DNA of 64,000 nt from Streptomyces gobiensis (GTDB lineage Bacteria; Actinomycetota; Actinomycetes; Streptomycetales; Streptomycetaceae), in the NCBI RefSeq assembly GCF_021216675.1, contig NZ_CP086120.1:1302001-1366000 (forward strand). The letters run 5' to 3'. Of the stretch, positions 27,695 to 37,258 are shown piece by piece. Under the pieces are notes generated by a model. The model was not told the origin of the DNA. It saw only the letters and a program-made list of their open reading frames with translations, and did no database searches. The stretch's first letter is position 1. Each line of letters opens with the position of its first letter. Made by a program: the position numbers and the translations under genes.

Positions 27695-27899
27695 GTGCCC
27701 CCAGTCGCTCTCGCGGAGCTGGTTGCTCGCCGTAGGGGTTGCTCAATTGATGGCTGGGGTTTTTGTGCCCTGTCCCGGAACCCGGGCCTGCTCTGACGGG
27801 TCCGGGTTTTGTCCGGTAGTCGATGCTGACGGCGCCTCATACCTGTGGTTAGCATCACGTCGATACGGCAGTGTGGCCGGGGTGTTATGGAGGTGCGGC

Positions 27900-28547
27900 G
27901 TGGGCAAGTTGCGCATTGCGGGCATTCGTACGGCGTGGAACACCGTCGATGACGGAGAGTTCTTCTGCCCGGCCTGCGGTGGGGACCGCAACTACGAGCG
28001 CCGTACCGGTCGCCGCTGGGTGGCCGTCCTCGGCCTCCCCGTACTGCCCCGCGGTGCCGCGGACCCCGTGCTCGAATGCGCCTCCTGCCATGGCCGCTTC
28101 GGTATGGACGCCCTCGACCACCCCACCACCACCCTGCTGGCCGCCATGCTCCGCGACGCGGTCCACAGCGTCGCCCTCTCCGTCCTCGCCGCCGGCGGCT
28201 CCGCCTCTCCTGCGACGCGGGCGGCCGCCGTCGACACCATCCGCGCGGCGGGCTTTCCGGAGTGTTCCGAGGAGCAGCTGCTCACCCTCCTCGCCGCCCT
28301 CAGCGTGGACAGCACCGTCCTTGAGGTCACCCTCGAAATCGAACTCCATGAGGCGCTGGCCCCGCTCGCCCCGCACCTCGCCCCGTCGGGCCGCGAGAGC
28401 CTGCTCCTGCAGGGGGCCCGTATCGCCCTGGCCGACGGTCCATATCAGCCAGCCGAACAAGCGGTGCTGGCCGCGCTGGGCAGCGCGCTCCAGCTGTGCG
28501 CCTCCGACACCGAACGGCTGCTGGCGGCAGCCAGCACCCCTTCGTGA
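27900..28547 (+). CDS. TerB-family protein with N-terminal zinc ribbon
   Basis: A 215-residue protein. The first 70 residues contain FFCPACGGDRNYERR and LECASCHGRF, two CxxC pairs forming a zinc ribbon. The rest is a helical TerB-like domain (AAMLRDAVHSVALSVLAAGG, DTIRAAGFPECSEEQLLTLLAAL, VLAALGSALQL) of the tellurite-resistance type. The role is not established; such stand-alone TerB proteins occur widely in actinobacteria. The GTG at 27900 follows GGAGG by seven bases. It converges with the LCP gene. Confidence 0.82.
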   Translation: MGKLRIAGIRTAWNTVDDGEFFCPACGGDRNYERRTGRRWVAVLGLPVLPRGAADPVLECASCHGRFGMDALDHPTTTLLAAMLRDAVHSVALSVLAAGGSASPATRAAAVDTIRAAGFPECSEEQLLTLLAALSVDSTVLEVTLEIELHEALAPLAPHLAPSGRESLLLQGARIALADGPYQPAEQAVLAALGSALQLCASDTERLLAAASTPS

Positions 28548-28560
28548 GGCCTGAAGGCTC

Positions 28561-29874
28561 CTACAGGCATTTCAGCTCTTCCCCCGTGACCGCGCCGCCC
28601 TCGGCCTCGCTGCGGTCGTAACGGATCTCCCGTACCCCCTGGTAGTCCGTGCCCAGCACGGCGTGCAGCATCGGGGCTGACTCTCCGGTCTGCTGGAGCC
28701 GGGCGCCTGGCAGGGCCGCGGCGAGGGTCTGGGCGGCCCGCTCCTGGCCGGGAGCGTGCTTGATCACCGTACGACGGGCCGCCGGTAGCCCCGCCAGCGG
28801 GCGGCCGGTGGTGGCGAAGCCCAGCTCACGCAGGTCACGGTCGGCCTGGCCGCCGGTGCCGGTCCGCTGTGTCGCGTTGTGCACCTGCACCTGGATGGTG
28901 CTCGGGTCCAGTGCGACCGGCACCGGACGATCCCGGCGGTCGCCGGGGTCGGTGATGGGCTGGTCCTCGCGAAGCCTGGCGAACAGCGCGTCCGCTCCGG
29001 CGCGGTCCCAGAGCAGCGTGGACCCCCACCCCGGGACCCGGTAGTCGAAGTCGACGATGGGCACCATGGAGAACTCCATGTCCTGCGGCCGGACCCCGCT
29101 CAGCGACTGGCCGAGGCTCACCAGCTTGAGGGGGGTCAGCTCCTTGTCCACCTGGGCGGAGTCGCGTACGACGCGGGCCAGTTGACGCAGCCGCTGGTGA
29201 TCCGACAGGGCACCGCTGTCCGCGAGCCCGGTCAGCAGCCGGGCGACGAAGTGCTGCTGGCGGCGCATCCGCCCCATATCCCCCGGGACGCCCGACCCCA
29301 CTTTCCGGGACCGTACGTATTGCAGCCCCTGGAGCCCGTCCAGGGTGTGTGATCCAGCGGGGAGGTCCAGCCCGGAGTAGTGGTCCCGCAGGGGCCGCTC
29401 GGTGCAGACGGGCGCCCCACCGAAGCCGTCGACGGCCCGGATGAGGCCGGTGAAGTCAAGCTCCACGTAGTGGTGGATACGGACCCCGGTCGCCCGCTCC
29501 ACGGTGTCCATGGCCAGAGCGGGCCCGCCGTGCGCGATCGCGGCGTTCACCTTGCCGGAGTGCTGGACCTCCGCCCCGTCCGGCCGCGACGGCTCACGGT
29601 GCGGGGCGAACGGCAGATAGGAGTCACGGGGGATGCTCACCACGCTGACCCGGTCGCGCCGGGCGGAGAGGTGCACCAGCATCATCACGTCCGCGCAGTC
29701 ACAGCCCTCCGGGCCGACGTGCAGCCGCTGCTGCTCGGCCTTTGACAGGCCCTGACGGGTGTCGTTGCCGACCAGCAGGATGTTCAGGCCCTTGTCGTGC
29801 GTGGGCGGGCCGGGGCCGACGGCGGTCAGCAGGATCGCGCACAGCCCAGCGGTGAGGAGGGCTCGTAGGGACAA
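28561..29874 (-). CDS. LytR-CpsA-Psr phosphotransferase with LytR_C domain
   Basis: Membrane-anchored enzyme that attaches anionic glycopolymers to peptidoglycan. After one N-terminal span come the LCP motifs: NILLVGNDTRQ, SVVSIPRDSYLPF (catalytic Arg-Asp), KVNAAIAHGGP, VELDFTGLIRAVDGFGG and YVRSRK...GDMGRMRRQQHFVARLL. A C-terminal LytR_C domain starts around IQVQVHNATQRTG. The TTG at 29874 has GGAGG six bases upstream; the longer frame from a GTG at 29925 lacks a ribosome site. It is one of two LCP-related genes here. Confidence 0.9.
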   Translation of the reverse strand: MSLRALLTAGLCAILLTAVGPGPPTHDKGLNILLVGNDTRQGLSKAEQQRLHVGPEGCDCADVMMLVHLSARRDRVSVVSIPRDSYLPFAPHREPSRPDGAEVQHSGKVNAAIAHGGPALAMDTVERATGVRIHHYVELDFTGLIRAVDGFGGAPVCTERPLRDHYSGLDLPAGSHTLDGLQGLQYVRSRKVGSGVPGDMGRMRRQQHFVARLLTGLADSGALSDHQRLRQLARVVRDSAQVDKELTPLKLVSLGQSLSGVRPQDMEFSMVPIVDFDYRVPGWGSTLLWDRAGADALFARLREDQPITDPGDRRDRPVPVALDPSTIQVQVHNATQRTGTGGQADRDLRELGFATTGRPLAGLPAARRTVIKHAPGQERAAQTLAAALPGARLQQTGESAPMLHAVLGTDYQGVREIRYDRSEAEGGAVTGEELKCL

Positions 29875-30117
29875 GAGGCACCTCCGACGCCGAACCTGCC
29901 CGTACGCTAAGCCGCCCCGGCGCACACACCGGGCAACCCCCTACCGCCCATCCGGGCGATTCCCTGGGCGCCCGCTCGTACGGCGGTTGAGCACGGAAAG
30001 ACGGTCCGGAACGGAAAATGCCGCCTGCCCGGTGTGCGGCAGCGCCAGGCTCGGGTACTCGCAGGGCCGTCGCCGGCACCGTTCTGGCCGGGGCACGTTC
30101 AGCGGAAGGAGCATCCG

Positions 30118-30537
30118 ATGGCGCAGCAGGTTCGCGAGATCATGACGAGTCCTCCGGTCACGGTGGAGTCGCAGGAGCGGGTCCACGAGGTCGCCAGGCG
30201 CATGCGCGAGGAGGACATCGGCGCGGTGCTGGTCACCGAAGGAAATGAGCTCCGTGGCCTGGTCACCGACCGTGACCTGGTGGTGCGGCTACTCGCCGAG
30301 GAAGGCGATCTCAGCGATAAGAGCGTGCAGGAGGCCTGCAGTGACGAGCTGGTCGCCGTCTCGCCCGATGACGGGATCGACCGAGCGGTGCAGCTGATGC
30401 GCGAGCGTGCCGTACGCCGCCTGCCCGTGGTGGAGGGTAGCCGTGCGGTGGGGATCGTTTCCCTCGGGGACCTGGCAGTCGAGCGGGACCCGGGGTCGGC
30501 ACTCAGCGACATCAGCGCCGCCGAACCCAACGAGTAA
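30118..30537 (+). CDS. CBS-pair protein
   Basis: A 139-residue protein made of two CBS motifs, each with the G-x-V/I-T/S-x-x-D pattern (LRGLVTDRDLVVRLL and AVGIVSLGDLAVERD). Such stand-alone pairs bind adenosine nucleotides and act as sensors. In streptomycetes they are often stress-induced and lie near dormancy-type genes; nothing around this one confirms that. GGAAGGAG precedes the ATG at 30118 by seven bases. Confidence 0.92.
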   Translation: MAQQVREIMTSPPVTVESQERVHEVARRMREEDIGAVLVTEGNELRGLVTDRDLVVRLLAEEGDLSDKSVQEACSDELVAVSPDDGIDRAVQLMRERAVRRLPVVEGSRAVGIVSLGDLAVERDPGSALSDISAAEPNE

Positions 30538-30566
30538 CGGGCAGACCCGGTCAGAAGCCCAGCCCG

Positions 30567-31502
30567 TCAGAAGCCCAGTTTGCGGAGTTGCTTGGGGTCG
30601 CGTTGCCAGTCCTTGGCGACCTTCACATGGAGGTCGAGGTAGACCGGGGTGCCCAGCAGTGCCTCGATGTGCTTGCGGGACTTGGTGCCGACCTCCTTCA
30701 GCCGCTGGCCCTTGGGACCGATGACGATGCCCTTCTGGCTGGGACGCTCGATGTAGACGTTCGCGTGCACATCGAGCAGCGGCTTGTCCGCCGGGCGGCC
30801 CTCGCGCGGGATCATCTCCTCGACCACCACCGCGATGGAGTGCGGGAGTTCATCCCGTACGCCCTCCAGCGCGGCCTCCCGGATCAGCTCGCCGACCATG
30901 ACCTGCTCCGGCTCGTCCGTGAGATCGCCGTCCGGGTAAAGGGCCGGGCCCTCGGGGAGGAGCGGCACCAGCAGCTCAGCCAGCAGCTCGATCTGCTTCT
31001 CGCCGACGGCCGAGACCGGTACGATCTCGGCCCACTCGATGCCCAGCTCCTTGCCGAGCTGGTCGACGGCGATGAGCTGTTCGGCCAGGGTCTTGGAGTC
31101 GACCAGGTCGGTCTTGGTGATGATCGCGACCTTCGGGGTCTTCTTCAGGCCCGCCAGCTCGCCCGCGATAAAACGGTCGCCGGGGCCGAGCTTCTGGTCG
31201 GCCGGGATACAGAAGCCGATGACGTCGACCTCGGCCCAGGTGGTCCGTACGACGTCGTTGAGCCGCTCGCCGAGCAGCGTGCGCGGCTTGTGCAGACCGG
31301 GGGTGTCAACGAGCACCAGCTGGGCCTCGGGCCGGTGCACGATGCCGCGCACGGTGTGCCGGGTGGTCTGCGGCCGGGTGGAGGTGATCGCGACCTTCGT
31401 GCCCACGAGTGCGTTGGTCAGGGTCGACTTGCCCGCATTCGGGCGGCCGACGAAGCATGCGAAGCCAGCGCGGTGCGCGGGCTGGGGGGAAGGATCGCTC
31501 AT
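30567..31502 (-). CDS. era: GTPase Era
   Basis: Ribosome-assembly GTPase that binds 16S rRNA, 311 residues. G motifs: GRPNAGKST (19-27), TRPQTTRHTVRG, DTPGLHKP and TKTDLVD. The C-terminal KH domain contains IVIGPKGQRLKEVG. The start at 31502 places G1 at the usual distance from the N-terminus and overlaps the stop of the small membrane protein upstream by four bases. It is the last gene of the phoH-ybeY-...-era run. Confidence 0.97.
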   Translation of the reverse strand: MSDPSPQPAHRAGFACFVGRPNAGKSTLTNALVGTKVAITSTRPQTTRHTVRGIVHRPEAQLVLVDTPGLHKPRTLLGERLNDVVRTTWAEVDVIGFCIPADQKLGPGDRFIAGELAGLKKTPKVAIITKTDLVDSKTLAEQLIAVDQLGKELGIEWAEIVPVSAVGEKQIELLAELLVPLLPEGPALYPDGDLTDEPEQVMVGELIREAALEGVRDELPHSIAVVVEEMIPREGRPADKPLLDVHANVYIERPSQKGIVIGPKGQRLKEVGTKSRKHIEALLGTPVYLDLHVKVAKDWQRDPKQLRKLGF

Positions 31503-31906
31503 GCGGCCATTCTCCCTGATGTCCCGGCCCTGGCTGACCGCCGCTTGGCGACGAGCCCGGCGAGCGCCAGCGCGCCCGCCGCCAGGAGCGCCAGGGCAGG
31601 GATGAGGATCCACCAGTTGGTGCCGTCGCCGCTGGCCCAGCCCTTGATCAGTACGGACCACAGGACCACCCCGGCAAGGGTGACCGAGTATCCGGTGAGC
31701 GTACGGAGGCGCTGGGCCAGCGGGCGGTTGTCGTAGGAGCGGGCGAGCTGGTGGAGGCCCTCGGGCAGCAGGAAGAGACCGATGGCCAGGGAGGGGGCGT
31801 TGAGGCCGTCTCCGATGGCCCAGTCGACAGCCATGGTGGCCAGCTGGAAGGCGCCGACGACAGCCAGGATCCAGCCGAGCCGCCGCTCATTGAGAAAATC
31901 GGCCAC
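31499..31906 (-). CDS. Four-span membrane protein, hypothetical
   Basis: A 135-residue protein with four hydrophobic segments (LGWILAVVGAFQLATMAV, APSLAIGLFLLPEGL, TLAGVVLWSVLI, WILIPALALLAAGALALAGL) and a basic C-terminus. No family function is known. Its stop overlaps the era start, so it is translated with era, a conserved placement in this chromosomal region. Confidence 0.72.
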   Translation of the reverse strand: MADFLNERRLGWILAVVGAFQLATMAVDWAIGDGLNAPSLAIGLFLLPEGLHQLARSYDNRPLAQRLRTLTGYSVTLAGVVLWSVLIKGWASGDGTNWWILIPALALLAAGALALAGLVAKRRSARAGTSGRMAA

Positions 31907-31911
31907 CGGGG

Positions 31912-32265
31912 TCAGCCCGCGCTGACCGTGGCGCGGAGCGAGCCGTCGGCGGCGGCGAGGAGAACGGGGGTGGCTGGGCCGCCGAGGTCATGAACGGCGG
32001 CGAGATCGGCGGCGGCGAGATCGTCCGCGTCCGAGACGACCGCCGCGGCCTCCAGGGACTTGGCTCCGGAGGCCACCGCCATGGCGACGGCGGTCTGCAG
32101 CGCGCTCAGCTTGAGCGAGGCCAGCGCCACGGTGCCCGCGACATAGGTGCGGCCGGTCTCGTCGCGTACGGCCGCGCCCTCGGGCACGGCGTTACGGGCA
32201 CGGGCGCTGCGCGCGAGCGTGATGATCTTGCGGTCTTCGGGGTCCATGGGCTGAGCGTCACTCAT
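31912..32265 (-). CDS. Cytidine deaminase-like protein lacking the zinc site
   Basis: A 117-residue protein of the length and secondary structure of a cytidine deaminase, and in this chromosomal position such genes are usually called that. However, the segment where active enzymes have C-A-E (RTYVAGTVALASLKLSALQTAVAMAVASG) reads S-A-L. The later P-C-x2-C is replaced by DDLAAADLAAVHDLGG, with no cysteine at all. It is therefore unlikely to deaminate. It overlaps the lipoprotein gene upstream by eight bases and precedes the era pair. Confidence 0.75.
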   Translation of the reverse strand: MSDAQPMDPEDRKIITLARSARARNAVPEGAAVRDETGRTYVAGTVALASLKLSALQTAVAMAVASGAKSLEAAAVVSDADDLAAADLAAVHDLGGPATPVLLAAADGSLRATVSAG

Positions 32266-33109
32266 ACGAGCGAGCATACGGGTCGCTCTTCAGCTTGGTG
32301 ACGCCCGGGAAGCTCGCGGTGGGCCGGGGGGTGCGGCGGGCGGTGACATCGCGGAGCTTGTGCACCGCCCGCCGCGCCATCGGCGTCACGCTGTCCGCAC
32401 CATCCGCGCTGTCGTCGCCGGAGTCTTCGCGGCCCGCGTGGGCGAGATGTACGGCGCTCGCCCCGACCCTGGCGTACACCACATCGGCGATCACGGTGAG
32501 CTGTTCGTCGCCGGAGCCCTCGCGGGCGAAGCGCACCGCCACGCTCTCATCGCCGAGCCGGGGCATGGCGAGCTTCCTGGCTTCGTAGGTAACGGGCTCA
32601 GCGTCCTCGCCCGGGCCTTCGGTGATCTGGAACTTCGCGCACTCCCCCGCCGCCTTCCGAAAGGCCGCCAGAGCGCTGCGGGCCGTTCGGTCGTTGGTGT
32701 AGGCACCCGCCCCGGTGGTGATGAACGGCCCGGTACGGCTGCGGGCGAAACGGGCTTCCGCGCTGGTGCCGGCGCTGTCCGTGGCGCTCTGGAACAGTGC
32801 GCGGCAAGAGCCTTCGGCGGGCTGTGGGACGCCGATTCCGCGTTTCCTGGCCGCCCGCTCGCTGTCCGTGGCCCAGCCGCTCGGAAGGTCGTTGAGGTCG
32901 AGCAGCCCCAGCCGCAGCCGTTCCTCATCGAGCCCGGTGGGCTTGCCCCGTGGCTCGCGGGGTTCGGTCACCGAGCCCGTCCTGGTCGCTTCCGGAGAAC
33001 CCTGGACGCCTGCACAGCCCGTGGCCAGCAGGCCGAGCGCGAAACTGGCCGCGAGGCCGGTCGCAGTGAGGCCGGCCGCAGCGAAGGCGGAGCGTATGTA
33101 CGGGCCCAT
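32258..33109 (-). CDS. Putative lipoprotein
   Basis: A 283-residue exported protein: a hydrophobic signal (AFAAAGLTATGLAASFALGLLATGC) with a lipobox ending ATGC. It is followed by a linker and a soluble domain with LLDLNDLPSGWAT, CRALFQSATDSAG, and AVRFAREGSGDEQLTVIADVVYARVGASAVHL. The fold and the paired cysteines recall extracellular sensor domains of the PknH type. That is a resemblance only. It lies in the conserved ybeY-era gene run and overlaps the next gene. Confidence 0.7.
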   Translation of the reverse strand: MGPYIRSAFAAAGLTATGLAASFALGLLATGCAGVQGSPEATRTGSVTEPREPRGKPTGLDEERLRLGLLDLNDLPSGWATDSERAARKRGIGVPQPAEGSCRALFQSATDSAGTSAEARFARSRTGPFITTGAGAYTNDRTARSALAAFRKAAGECAKFQITEGPGEDAEPVTYEARKLAMPRLGDESVAVRFAREGSGDEQLTVIADVVYARVGASAVHLAHAGREDSGDDSADGADSVTPMARRAVHKLRDVTARRTPRPTASFPGVTKLKSDPYARSYE

Positions 33110-33205
33110 GGTCTCTATGGGGCCATCGCAACCGGGCGACGGCCACCGCCGTACGGCCAGCCGGGTGACGGGCCGGGCAGCCAGGGCTGCCTAGACCGCC
33201 TCGGA

Positions 33206-34513
33206 CTAGACCGCCTCGAATTCTGCTCGCACCGGTTCGACGAGGATCCTGTCGATGTGGTTACGGCGGCCCGCCGTGGACTCGGCGGTGAGCCGCAGCC
33301 CCGTCAGGGTGGGGTCGGCGCGGTCCGTGGAGACGTCGACCACGGCAGTGGCGCCCGCGATGGGGACCTTGCCCAACAGCTTGGCCAGCAGCCCGCCGAC
33401 GGTCTCGACATCCGCGTCGTCGAAGTCGTCGAGGCCGTAGAGATCGCCGAGGTCGCCGATATCGAGCCGGGCGGTGACCCGGTAGCTGCCCTTGCCCAGC
33501 TCCTCGACGGGCGGCAGCTCACGGTCGTACTCATCGGTGATCTCGCCGACGATCTCTTCCAGAATGTCCTCGATGGTGACGATTCCGGCGGTGCCGCCGT
33601 ACTCGTCGACAACGACCGCGACATGGTTGCGGTCGCGCTGCATCTCGCGCAGCAGATCACCCGCGTTCTTGGTGTCGGGGACGAAGACCGCGGGCCGTAT
33701 CGCCGTGGAGACCAGCTCGGACTCGGCATCCCGGCTGATGTGCACCTTCCGGGCCAGATCCTTCAGGTACACAATGCCGACGACATCGTCCTCGTTGTCC
33801 CCGGTCACCGGGATCCGGGAGTAGCCGGAGCGCAGGGCGAGGGTGAGCGCCTGGCGGATGGTCTTGTACCGCTCGATGGCGACCAGGTCGGTGCGCGGCA
33901 CCATCACCTCACGCACCAGCGTGTCACCCAGCTCGAAGACGGAGTGCACCATACGGCGCTCCTCGTCCTCGATCAGCTGCTCCGACTGGGCCAGGTCGAC
34001 CATCGCGCGCAGCTCGGCCTCGGAGGCGAAGGGGCCCTTGCGGAAGCCCTTACCGGGCGTCATCGCGTTACCGAGGAGGATCAGCAGCTGGGGGACGGGG
34101 CCCATCACGCGGGCCAGCGGGACGAGCACATAGGCGCTCGCGGTGGCGGTGTTGAGCGGGTGCTGCCGGCCGATGGTGCGCGGTGAGACTCCGACGGCGA
34201 CAAAGGACACCAGCACCATCACGGTGATGGCGACGGTCAGTGCCTGCCAGGTCTCCTCGAAGTACCGGATGGAGGCGAAGGTGACGAGCACCCCGGCCGC
34301 CATCTCGCTGGCGACGCGCAGCAGCAGCGCCAGGTTGAGGTAGCGGGTGGGGTCGGCGGCGACCACGGCGAGCTTGGCGCTGCCGCGCCGCCCGTTGCGT
34401 ACCGCTTCCTCGGCGCTGAAGCTGGTCGTACGGGCCAGCCCGGTCTCCGCGCAGGCGGCCAGCCAGGCGATCACCGTCAGCAGGACGGCGGCGGCGAGAA
34501 GCTGGGCGGTCAT
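33206..34513 (-). CDS. CNNM/CorC-family transporter-associated protein
   Basis: A 435-residue membrane protein with an N-terminal DUF21/CNNM region of three or four spans (residues 1-180). A CBS pair follows ([69 protein letters not shown]), then a C-terminal CorC_HlyC domain. The family takes part in magnesium and cobalt homeostasis. Its start overlaps the ybeY stop by four bases, so the two are co-expressed, as in many actinobacteria. Confidence 0.92.
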   Translation of the reverse strand: MTAQLLAAAVLLTVIAWLAACAETGLARTTSFSAEEAVRNGRRGSAKLAVVAADPTRYLNLALLLRVASEMAAGVLVTFASIRYFEETWQALTVAITVMVLVSFVAVGVSPRTIGRQHPLNTATASAYVLVPLARVMGPVPQLLILLGNAMTPGKGFRKGPFASEAELRAMVDLAQSEQLIEDEERRMVHSVFELGDTLVREVMVPRTDLVAIERYKTIRQALTLALRSGYSRIPVTGDNEDDVVGIVYLKDLARKVHISRDAESELVSTAIRPAVFVPDTKNAGDLLREMQRDRNHVAVVVDEYGGTAGIVTIEDILEEIVGEITDEYDRELPPVEELGKGSYRVTARLDIGDLGDLYGLDDFDDADVETVGGLLAKLLGKVPIAGATAVVDVSTDRADPTLTGLRLTAESTAGRRNHIDRILVEPVRAEFEAV

Positions 34514-35007
34514 GTCGTGGTGGGAGCCGGGGAGGGGCCCGTCAGGCCGCGCTCCGCCCGCCAGCCGTCGACGATGGCCTTCTGCAGACCGAACATCTCG
34601 GCCTTCTCGGAGGGCTCCTCATGGTCGTAGCCGAGCAGATGCAGCACGCCATGGACGGTCAGGAGGTGGAGCTCCTCGTCCATGGAGTGCTGCGTCGGTG
34701 CCTGCTCGCCCTGCCGCTTGGCGACCTCCGGACAGAGCACGATGTCGCCGAGAAGTCCCTGGGGGGCCTCCTCTTCCTCCTTGGCGGGCGGGCGCAGCTC
34801 GTCCATCGGGAAGGACATCACATCGGTCGGTCCCGGCAGGTCCATCCACTGCAGATGAAGCTGCTCCATGGCGCCGGCGTCGACGACGATGACCGAGAGC
34901 TCGGAGAGCGGGTGGATACGCATCCGGCCCAGGGCGTAGCGGGCGATGTCGAGGATCGCCTGCTCATCGATTTCCTCGCCGGATTCGTTGTTGACGTCGA
35001 TCGACAT
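34510..35007 (-). CDS. ybeY: rRNA maturation endoribonuclease YbeY
   Basis: Metalloenzyme involved in 16S rRNA 3'-end processing and ribosome quality control, 165 residues. The zinc site [16 protein letters not shown] gives the H-x3-H-x5-H pattern near the C-terminus, and [13 protein letters not shown] is also typical. It lies 12 bases after phoH and overlaps the CorC gene downstream. Confidence 0.96.
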   Translation of the reverse strand: MSIDVNNESGEEIDEQAILDIARYALGRMRIHPLSELSVIVVDAGAMEQLHLQWMDLPGPTDVMSFPMDELRPPAKEEEEAPQGLLGDIVLCPEVAKRQGEQAPTQHSMDEELHLLTVHGVLHLLGYDHEEPSEKAEMFGLQKAIVDGWRAERGLTGPSPAPTTT

Positions 35008-35019
35008 GGTGCTGGCGGG

Positions 35020-36021
<1,002 letters not shown>

Positions 36022-36135
36022 GGGCTGGCTCTGTGGCCTGCACATCCCTCTCTGTCGCTGCTATGTGCCTGCGCTATCAGGGTACGACGCGACTATGACA
36101 AGCCCGAGCCCTTTCGCACCGACCCCTACGGAGGG

Positions 36136-37221
36136 TTACGGGAGTTGACGGAAACCGATGGTCGGTACGGCCCGCCGCAGCGGCCAGGGCCGCTCGCTGT
36201 CGGAGAGCAGCACCCGCAGGAAGCCGTAGCGGCACAGCTCCGCGGGGTCCTGGGCGGGGCAGGCGTGCACCCGGTGGCACCAGGCGGCGATCTCCGACCA
36301 GCCGGGAGCCGACAGCGAACCGCCGAACTCCTGCACCGACAGCGCCGCGGCCAGCCCGGCGAAGGCCAGCCGGTCCGCCAGCGGCCACTGGGCGAGGGAA
36401 CCCATCAGAAAGCCCGCCGTGAAGACATCCCCGGCGCCGGTGGTGTCCAGGGCCTCAACGGGGATGGCCGGCACCTCGGCGGTCTGCCCGGTACGGCCGT
36501 CGGCGGCGTACGCGCCGTCCGGGCCCATGGTGACCACGGCGAGCGGCACATGCTCGGTCAGCGCCCGGGCGGCGGCGCGCGGGCAGTCGGTGCCGGTGTA
36601 CCGCATGGCCTCCCCGGCGTTGGGGAGGAACGCCTCGCAGTGCCGCAGATCGGTGAGCTCGGCCAGCTCCCAGCGCCCGGTGTCGTCCCAGCCCACATCC
36701 GCGAAGATCCGGCTGCCCTGGGCGGCGGCGGTGGCGATCCACTCCTGCGGCTCCCCGGGAACCAGCGAGGCGACAGCGGCCCGGGCCGGGGGCACCCCCC
36801 AGTGCGGCAGCCCGGGCATGGGCTGCTCCGGCGGCGGGGCCTCATGGCCGTGCGAAATCATCGTCCGCTCGCCCTCGTACGCCATGGAGACGGTCACCGG
36901 CGAGTGCCAGCCGGGCACCGTACGCGACAGCCGCAGATCAACGCCCTCGCCATGGGCGAGCGAGTCCCAGCAGTACGAGCCATACACATCGTCACCGAAG
37001 GCGGCCGCGAGGCAGGTCCGCAGGCCCAGCCGGGCCAGGGCGGTGGCCATATTGGCGACCCCGCCGGGGCTGGACCCCATGCCCCGGGCCCAGGACTCGG
37101 TGCCGCGCACCGGTGCGGAATCCAGGCCCGTGAAGATGATGTCCAGGAAGACGGTCCCGGTCAGATACACATCACAGGCCGGATCCTGGGGGGTGCGCAC
37201 AGCGGCGAGCGGGTCGAGCAT
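36136..37221 (-). CDS. PfkB-family carbohydrate kinase
   Basis: A 361-residue sugar or nucleoside kinase with the two PfkB signatures: SSPGGVANMATALARLGL and, near the C-terminus, EALDTTGAGDVFTAGFLMG, where the Asp is the catalytic base. It is divergent from the GH4-methyltransferase gene with a very short gap. That suggests joint use: glycosidase releases a sugar and this enzyme phosphorylates it. The start at 37221 is tentative; an ATG at 37260 would overlap the divergent gene. Confidence 0.9.
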   Translation of the reverse strand: MLDPLAAVRTPQDPACDVYLTGTVFLDIIFTGLDSAPVRGTESWARGMGSSPGGVANMATALARLGLRTCLAAAFGDDVYGSYCWDSLAHGEGVDLRLSRTVPGWHSPVTVSMAYEGERTMISHGHEAPPPEQPMPGLPHWGVPPARAAVASLVPGEPQEWIATAAAQGSRIFADVGWDDTGRWELAELTDLRHCEAFLPNAGEAMRYTGTDCPRAAARALTEHVPLAVVTMGPDGAYAADGRTGQTAEVPAIPVEALDTTGAGDVFTAGFLMGSLAQWPLADRLAFAGLAAALSVQEFGGSLSAPGWSEIAAWCHRVHACPAQDPAELCRYGFLRVLLSDSERPWPLRRAVPTIGFRQLP

Positions 37222-37258
37222 GCCTTCAGTCTGCCGGAAGCCCAGTACGGTCCGTATC

